Assembly (NCBI GenBank): GCA_938009335.1
Contig: CALLHT010000061.1
Location: forward strand, 1 to 11,297
DNA length: 11,297 nucleotides
Direction of reading: 5' to 3'
Source of the DNA: an uncultured Rhizobiaceae group bacterium
GTDB lineage: Bacteria > Pseudomonadota > Alphaproteobacteria > Rhizobiales > Rhizobiaceae
Position numbers and translations under genes: made by a program. The notes under the pieces were generated by a model that had not been told where the DNA came from, ran no database searches, and was given only the letters and a program-made list of their open reading frames with translations. This document shows positions 7,039 to 11,297 of the stretch, in pieces. The number at the start of each line of letters is the position of its first letter. Within the stretch, counting starts at the first letter, position 1.

Positions 7039-10000
7039 TTATTCCGCCGCTTCTGGCTTTCTGCGCCGTTGCGAGATCATGGCACGCAGTGCAGCCGGTC
7101 GCACAGGTTTGTTGATGACAGGCAGGCCAACCATCTGCGCTGAATTTTTAACGTCATCACTTCGGTCAGCGGTAATCAAAACACCATTGAGTTGATTGTT
7201 GGTCTCTTTTTGCAACTCAGAAAACACTTCAATTCCAGTTGTGTCATCGAGATGATAATCCGCCAACACAACATCCGGCAGGCGACCAGTTTGCATAAGG
7301 ACTTCGCGTGCGCTTTCAAGGTCTGTAGCTGTACTGATGACGCAACCCCACTGGCTCAGTAGGGCAACCATGCCATCCAATATGGTTTCATCGTTATCAA
7401 TGCATAGAACGAGTGTGTCATCCAGTTGTCCTGGTTTTCGTCTTTGTATCGTGTCTCTTTTTCTGACAGAGCTATTAATCCCCTTCACGGATTCGAGTTC
7501 GATCTGAAACTTGGTGCCTTTGCCCGGTGTTGATTCAAGATCAACCGAATGGCCCAGCAGCTCTGAGATACGTTCTACGATTGATAGGCCAAGGCCCAAG
7601 CCGGGAGTATGACCCGGCATTTGATTGAGGCGGGTAAACTCTGTGAAGATGGTTTTCTGCTGCTCGTTGCTTATCCCAATTCCTGTATCCAAAACTTGTA
7701 ATGAGAGTTTGCCATTCTGCTTTCTGCAACCGACCAAAACCCGTCCGTCCGATGTGAATTTCAATGCATTCGAAATTAGGTTCTGAAGCAGTCTACGCAG
7801 CAATGCGCGGTCCGAATGTACCCATGCGGAGGAGTGTACAAACTTTAGTTCCAGCCCTTCCTGTTCGGCAATAGGAAGAAACTCTACTTCCAATTGTTCG
7901 GTAATTGCTCTCAAGGGGAAGTTTGTTCGATTGACTTCAGGGTTGGCAGATTCAAGTCTGGAGATTGCGAGGATAGAGCTGAGAATTTCCTCCACGGACC
8001 CGAGAGATCGTGAAATATTGTTGGCGAGTGAGTCATGGTCACTTCCCGCATTTTTTTCCACCAGTGTAGCCGAGTACAGCCGTGCTGCGTTTAATGGTTG
8101 AAGAATGTCATGGCCGGCTGCCGCAAGAAACCGCGTCTTACTTGCATTCGCCTGATCCGCCTGGCTCTTGGCTTCTTCCAACTCGCGGGTTCGTTCTTCA
8201 ACACGTCGTTCCAGTGTTTCATTCGCTTCGTGCAACGCTTGTGCGGATTGTACCCGCTCGGTGATATTATGCCAGGTGATCACCAAACCACCTTCTGGCA
8301 TTGCGCTGGAGCTGATCTCCAAAACTTCCCCGGTGGTTGGAATGGAGAGTTGCCAGCTCTCTCCTGTTTTTAACAAGCGCTCTGTCAATAAATCGTGTTT
8401 GCCATCAAACTCGTCAATTTCATTCTGCAGAATGATTTCTTGCGTGATTTTAGTGAGCGAAACGCCTGCCTGTCCAAGACTGGCGGGGAGATTTAGAATG
8501 GTGCGGAATTGTCGGTTCCATGACGCAAGACGATAGTCTTGGTCGAAAACCGTGATCCCCTGTTCTAGCTGATCAAGCGCTGTTTTCAGAACACCCTGGT
8601 TAAACTGCAAGGCGCGTGAGGCTTCATCCAGCAGTTCGAAATTGTCATGGCCAGCCTCTTCGTAGCGCTTGAGAAGCAGCGTGTGGACCAACCGGGAAGA
8701 TGATGCTCCGATTGAACTTGCAAGAAGTTGCTCTGAAAAATTTAGGAGACGGTCATCAACTTTGCCGTCAGCTGGTGGTTCAGAGTTTTCATTCTTCCAG
8801 AATTCCGCAAATGACCGTTCTGTTCTTGTAACACCGATGTATTGGGCAAGCGTTTTTTGCAATTCGGAAACATTAAGTTGCGCCCGTCCGGTCGTTCGCT
8901 CCCTGGCAAGGGGTGATTGGTAGCCTACAAAAAGTGAGGCTTGTAATCGCTCTTGCGGGTCCGCCTGTCGGCTATTGGAGAGTGCAACAAATGCAATTGT
9001 ATTGAGCAGCAGGCTCCATATCACACCATTGGCAATCGGTGAGAAGCCTAAATTGAAGAGATCTTGTGGTTTGAGGACATCGATTCCGAAAGGCCCCTGG
9101 TTGACAAAAGGCGTTCCCGCCTCAAGAAGTGTTGGCAGCAAAAGGCAATAGGCCCAAACGCAGAATCCGGTAATCATGCCTGCGATTGCGCCGCGCGCAT
9201 TTGCGTCGCGCCAAAACATTCCGGCGAAAAAAGCCGGTGCCAATTGTGCAATCGCTGCAAATGAAATCAGTCCGATAGAAGCCAGCGCAGCGGAGTTATC
9301 AGCTGCTCTGTAATACAGGTAGGCAAGGATCATCACGCCAAAGATCACGGTCCGGCGAATATTCAGAATGTTGCGTTCCATATTGGCGGGTTCGCGCTGA
9401 CCGGAGCGGGCGTTTGAACGCAAGATAAGTGGCAAGATCAAATCGTTTGAAATCATGATCGCCAAAGCAACGCAGGCAACGATTACCATGGCCGTGCCTG
9501 CTGACAATCCACCCAGAAATACAAGAAGTCCAAGTGCGCGTTGCCCATCCAGAATAGGTAGTAGCAAGACATAGTCGTCGGCATTAGCCGCAAAGCCAAA
9601 ACTCAAAATACCGGCAACTGCAATTGGGACCACAAACAGATTGATGGCAACCAGATAAGCCGGGAACAACCAGCGGGCGCGCTCCAGTTCCTTCAGTGAA
9701 TTATTCTCAACAACCGCCACATGGAATTGTCGCGGTAGCAGTAGGAACACGGTGAAACTGAGCAGCGTCAGAATTATGAAATTGCCCGCATCCACACCGT
9801 TTGCGAGCATTGTGTTGATCCGGTCATGCTCTATTGCCTTAGTGTAAAGATCCTCTACACCGTCAAATAAGAACCAGGTTACAAAAACACCCACACACAA
9901 GAACGCCACAAGCTTGATCACAGACTCCATGGCAATCGCCATCATCAAGCCATTCTGGTGTTCCGTCGCATCTGCGTGGCGAGTGCCGAACAAGACTGAA

Positions 10001-10527
10001 AACACAGCCAACGTAATGGCGACTAAAAGAGATATATCGCCCGCACTACCGGTACCTGTGGGAAAACCATTGTTAAATTCAACGAGCAGGGTATCAACCG
10101 AACTCGAGATCGCCTTGAGTTGGAGCGCGATATACGGAATAGTTCCGATGACAGCAATGATGGCAGCAACTGCAGCGACGCGAATATTCTTGCCGTAACG
10201 CGCACCTAAAAAGTCAGCAACCGAGGTAATACGCTCTTCTTTTGATAATTTGATTACGCGCTTCATCAAAGAGAAGCCAAGCGTGATCATGATCACTGGT
10301 CCCAGATAGATCGCAAGAAAGCTCAACCCACTCGTTGATGCTAAGCCTACCGAACCGAAGAAGGTCCACGTGGTACAGTAAATGGCCAAACTAAGGGCAT
10401 AGGTATTGGGTTTGGAACGTTGAGGGCCGGACGCAAAGGCGGATGAGCGGTCGCCAAAACTGGCAACAGCGAAAAGTAGTAAAACATATAGGATTGCCAC
10501 CAAAATGGTGACCCAGGGTTCTACCAA
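7039..10527 (-). CDS. Hybrid sensor histidine kinase with SLC5-like transporter domain, CrbS/MxtR-like
   Basis: A 1162-residue membrane kinase. Residues 1-515 form a sodium/solute-symporter-like domain of about 13 helices. Residues about 520-625 resemble the STAC linker (SELQKTLAQYIG, then SEQLLASSIGASSSRL). A PAS domain follows (about 645-760), then a coiled coil (about 763-795), HisKA with His806 in AAGHDILQPLN, and HATPase with Asn916/Asn920 (N box), Asp947 in LDTGIGI and GLGLGLSIV near 976. A C-terminal receiver has Asp1044/Asp1046, phospho-acceptor Asp1090, Thr1119 and Lys1140. All catalytic residues are present. This order matches CrbS/MxtR acetate-switch sensors and the NahK/ErcS' kinase type. 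Start: TTG at 10527 has CGGAG seven bases upstream. It ends 20 bases from the end of the response regulator, tail to tail. Known relatives sense small carboxylates or their flux; the ligand here is unknown. Whether the domain also transports is open. Confidence 0.94.
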   Translation of the reverse strand: MVEPWVTILVAILYVLLLFAVASFGDRSSAFASGPQRSKPNTYALSLAIYCTTWTFFGSVGLASTSGLSFLAIYLGPVIMITLGFSLMKRVIKLSKEERITSVADFLGARYGKNIRVAAVAAIIAVIGTIPYIALQLKAISSSVDTLLVEFNNGFPTGTGSAGDISLLVAITLAVFSVLFGTRHADATEHQNGLMMAIAMESVIKLVAFLCVGVFVTWFLFDGVEDLYTKAIEHDRINTMLANGVDAGNFIILTLLSFTVFLLLPRQFHVAVVENNSLKELERARWLFPAYLVAINLFVVPIAVAGILSFGFAANADDYVLLLPILDGQRALGLLVFLGGLSAGTAMVIVACVALAIMISNDLILPLILRSNARSGQREPANMERNILNIRRTVIFGVMILAYLYYRAADNSAALASIGLISFAAIAQLAPAFFAGMFWRDANARGAIAGMITGFCVWAYCLLLPTLLEAGTPFVNQGPFGIDVLKPQDLFNLGFSPIANGVIWSLLLNTIAFVALSNSRQADPQERLQASLFVGYQSPLARERTTGRAQLNVSELQKTLAQYIGVTRTERSFAEFWKNENSEPPADGKVDDRLLNFSEQLLASSIGASSSRLVHTLLLKRYEEAGHDNFELLDEASRALQFNQGVLKTALDQLEQGITVFDQDYRLASWNRQFRTILNLPASLGQAGVSLTKITQEIILQNEIDEFDGKHDLLTERLLKTGESWQLSIPTTGEVLEISSSAMPEGGLVITWHNITERVQSAQALHEANETLERRVEERTRELEEAKSQADQANASKTRFLAAAGHDILQPLNAARLYSATLVEKNAGSDHDSLANNISRSLGSVEEILSSILAISRLESANPEVNRTNFPLRAITEQLEVEFLPIAEQEGLELKFVHSSAWVHSDRALLRRLLQNLISNALKFTSDGRVLVGCRKQNGKLSLQVLDTGIGISNEQQKTIFTEFTRLNQMPGHTPGLGLGLSIVERISELLGHSVDLESTPGKGTKFQIELESVKGINSSVRKRDTIQRRKPGQLDDTLVLCIDNDETILDGMVALLSQWGCVISTATDLESAREVLMQTGRLPDVVLADYHLDDTTGIEVFSELQKETNNQLNGVLITADRSDDVKNSAQMVGLPVINKPVRPAALRAMISQRRRKPEAAE

Positions 10528-10549
10528 ACCAAAGCTCCGAGAATGCGTA

Positions 10550-10561
10550 TTAAACGTTTAA
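10550..10561. promoter_or_regulatory. Perfect 12-bp palindrome upstream of the kinase gene, candidate operator
   Basis: TTAAACGTTTAA is fully self-complementary and begins 22 bases upstream of the kinase start codon, so it would overlap or lie close to that gene's promoter or leader. It could bind a dimeric regulator. It is not followed by a T-run and is not on the coding side of a gene end, so it is not a terminator. The regulator is unknown. Confidence 0.3.
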
Positions 10562-10589
10562 GCCGTAATTGAGCACGAAACCGCGAAAT

Positions 10590-10619
10590 TTGTCTATTCT
10601 CATCGCTGCTTTCTACACT
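10590..10619 (+). promoter_or_regulatory. Candidate sigma-70-type promoter for mscL
   Basis: TTGTCT (10590-10595) and TACACT (10614-10619) match four of six bases each of the -35 and -10 consensus, with an 18-base spacer. Transcription would begin near 10626 and give a leader of about 114 bases before the mscL ATG. It is the best-spaced pair I found on the plus strand in this gap, but alphaproteobacterial promoters are loose, so this is only a candidate. Confidence 0.35.
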
Positions 10620-10739
10620 AAAGTCTCATTTTTGTGGGGTATGAGGAAAGAAATTACTTAACGTAAGGGAATTTATTGGTTAAGAGACTGTTAATCCAGC
10701 GCGACTGGAGAACATTAATCGGGAGAGGGGATCTCTAAA

Positions 10740-11144
10740 ATGATGCAAGAATTTAAAGACTTTATCATGAAAGGTAACGTGATGGACCTGGCGGTCGGCG
10801 TTATCATTGCCGGTGCATTTGCACTTATTACAGCGTCACTTGTTGGCGATATCATTATGCCAATCGTTGGTTGGATTTTCGGTGGTTTGGACTTCTCAAA
10901 CTACTTTATCCCACTTGGCGAAGGTATTACAGCAACATCACTTGAAGAAGCAAAAGAGCAGGGCGCAGTGCTTGCTTACGGTAGCTTCATCACAACGATC
11001 ATCAACTTTGTGATCATCGGCTTCATCATCTTCCAGATGGTAAAAGCTGTGAAGCGCTTTGAAGAGAAAAAAGAAGAAGCACCAGCTGCTCCTCCTGCTG
11101 AAGAAGTGCTTCTTACAGAAATTCGCGATCTTCTCAAGAAGTAA
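10740..11144 (+). CDS. mscL: Large-conductance mechanosensitive channel MscL
   Basis: A 134-residue inner-membrane channel that opens under high membrane tension to release solutes during hypo-osmotic shock, acting as a homopentamer. The sequence is a full-length family member: N-terminal amphipathic EFKDFIMKGNVMDLAVG, first pore-lining helix with VIIAGAFALITASLVGDIIMPIVG (about residues 20-43), a periplasmic loop, second helix (about 80-103), then a charged linker with an Ala/Pro-rich part and the C-terminal helix LLTEIRDLLKK. Two ATG codons lie in tandem at 10740 and 10743. The first keeps the usual family spacing before the EFK motif and puts AGGGG nine bases upstream, so I prefer it. It has its own promoter region and terminator and is probably transcribed alone. 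It bears no evident functional link to the kinase beside it. Confidence 0.97.
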   Translation: MMQEFKDFIMKGNVMDLAVGVIIAGAFALITASLVGDIIMPIVGWIFGGLDFSNYFIPLGEGITATSLEEAKEQGAVLAYGSFITTIINFVIIGFIIFQMVKAVKRFEEKKEEAPAAPPAEEVLLTEIRDLLKK

Positions 11145-11166
11145 GCTTTTCAGAAAAAATTTTCGG

Positions 11167-11196
11167 AAAACCCCGGCACATGTCGGGGTTTTTTTT
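11167..11196 (+). terminator. Rho-independent terminator of mscL
   Basis: The arms AAAACCCCG (11167-11175) and CGGGGTTTT (11184-11192) form a nine-pair stem with an eight-base loop, GCACATGT. The stem runs into a run of eight T residues (11189-11196). It begins 22 bases after the mscL stop, the expected place for an intrinsic terminator. Confidence 0.92.
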
Positions 11197-11297
11197 GTGT
11201 AATCGCGAAGGAAACTTCAAAAACGGCGATCCATCTTTGACTAAAGTATTGTTTTTTAAGCTTTTTGATCGATTCATCATACGCGGCTGGGCTAATT

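Larger units (their letters stand above)
10528..10739. promoter_or_regulatory. Divergent control region between the sensor kinase gene and mscL
   Basis: This 212-base gap holds the start regions of two divergent genes. The ribosome binding site for the kinase (GGAG on the minus strand) lies near 10535, and the 12-base palindrome TTAAACGTTTAA at 10550-10561 just beyond it. For mscL there is a candidate promoter at 10590-10619 and a purine-rich ribosome binding site, GGGAGAGGGG, at 10721-10730. Between them lie the short inverted repeat CTTAACGTAAG (10657-10667) and two copies of TTAATC (10691-10696 and 10715-10720). I see no gene in the region. Confidence 0.55.

Noticed and set aside
8168..8536. 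A 122-codon plus-strand frame opposite the kinase PAS/coiled-coil region
   Set aside because: It is rich in Ser, Cys and Arg, has no domain, and is fully covered by the kinase gene.
11237..11265. TTGACT at 11237-11242 as a promoter -35 for a gene beyond the window
   Set aside because: The hexamer is good, but no -10-like sequence occurs at 16-18 bases, and the following gene is not visible.
11138..11280. A minus-strand open frame of about 47 codons from ATG at 11280 back through the mscL terminator
   Set aside because: It runs across the terminator hairpin into the end of mscL and gives a lysine/asparagine-rich peptide caused by the A/T runs. It has no coding signature.
1..11297. CRISPR arrays, tRNA or rRNA genes, insertion sequences, phage or defence genes
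   Set aside because: No regularly spaced repeats, tRNA-like cloverleaf, transposase, integrase or defence domains were seen. Nearly all the DNA is covered by recognisable housekeeping, transport and signalling genes.

Overview
The window looks like an ordinary chromosomal stretch of an alphaproteobacterium, probably a Hyphomicrobiales (rhizobial-type) species with moderate G+C. This rests on the class 2 PyrD next to a DUF952 gene and a YfgD-length ArsC, the MscL sequence type, and the transporter-kinase/LuxR-regulator pair. No mobile element, CRISPR array, tRNA or rRNA was seen, and nothing suggests recent transfer. Genes cover nearly all of it, with no gene-free stretch over about 220 bases.

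Layout. Bases 1-1387 (+) hold the tail of an unidentified gene and a DinF-type MATE efflux transporter. Bases 6222 down to 1384 (-) hold six tightly packed genes: a small two-helix membrane protein, a sodium/solute symporter, an HSL-type alpha/beta hydrolase, a DUF952 protein, pyrD and an ArsC-family reductase. Four of the five junctions are stop/start overlaps, so this is very probably one operon, converging on the MATE gene. A divergent control region (6223-6361) separates it from a LuxR/NarL response regulator (+). That gene runs tail to tail into a 1162-residue hybrid sensor kinase (-), whose N-terminal half is itself a sodium/solute-symporter-like membrane domain followed by a STAC-like linker, PAS, HisKA, HATPase and receiver. 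After another divergent region comes mscL (+) with a clear terminator.

How they may work together. The kinase and regulator have the architecture of the CrbS/CrbR (MxtR/ErdR) acetate-switch systems known from Vibrio and Pseudomonas. Here they sit beside a separate symporter whose promoter region is shared with the regulator gene. The simplest reading is a sensing-and-uptake module for a small carboxylate: the kinase senses the solute or its flux, the regulator controls the symporter operon, and the hydrolase may release a related acid from esters. The substrate and the control link are inference. pyrD, arsC and DUF952 look like housekeeping genes that share the transcript.

Both the kinase and the regulator seem to start at TTG codons with good ribosome binding sites. 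Two perfect palindromes (10 bp and 12 bp) lie in the two divergent regions and are candidate operators.
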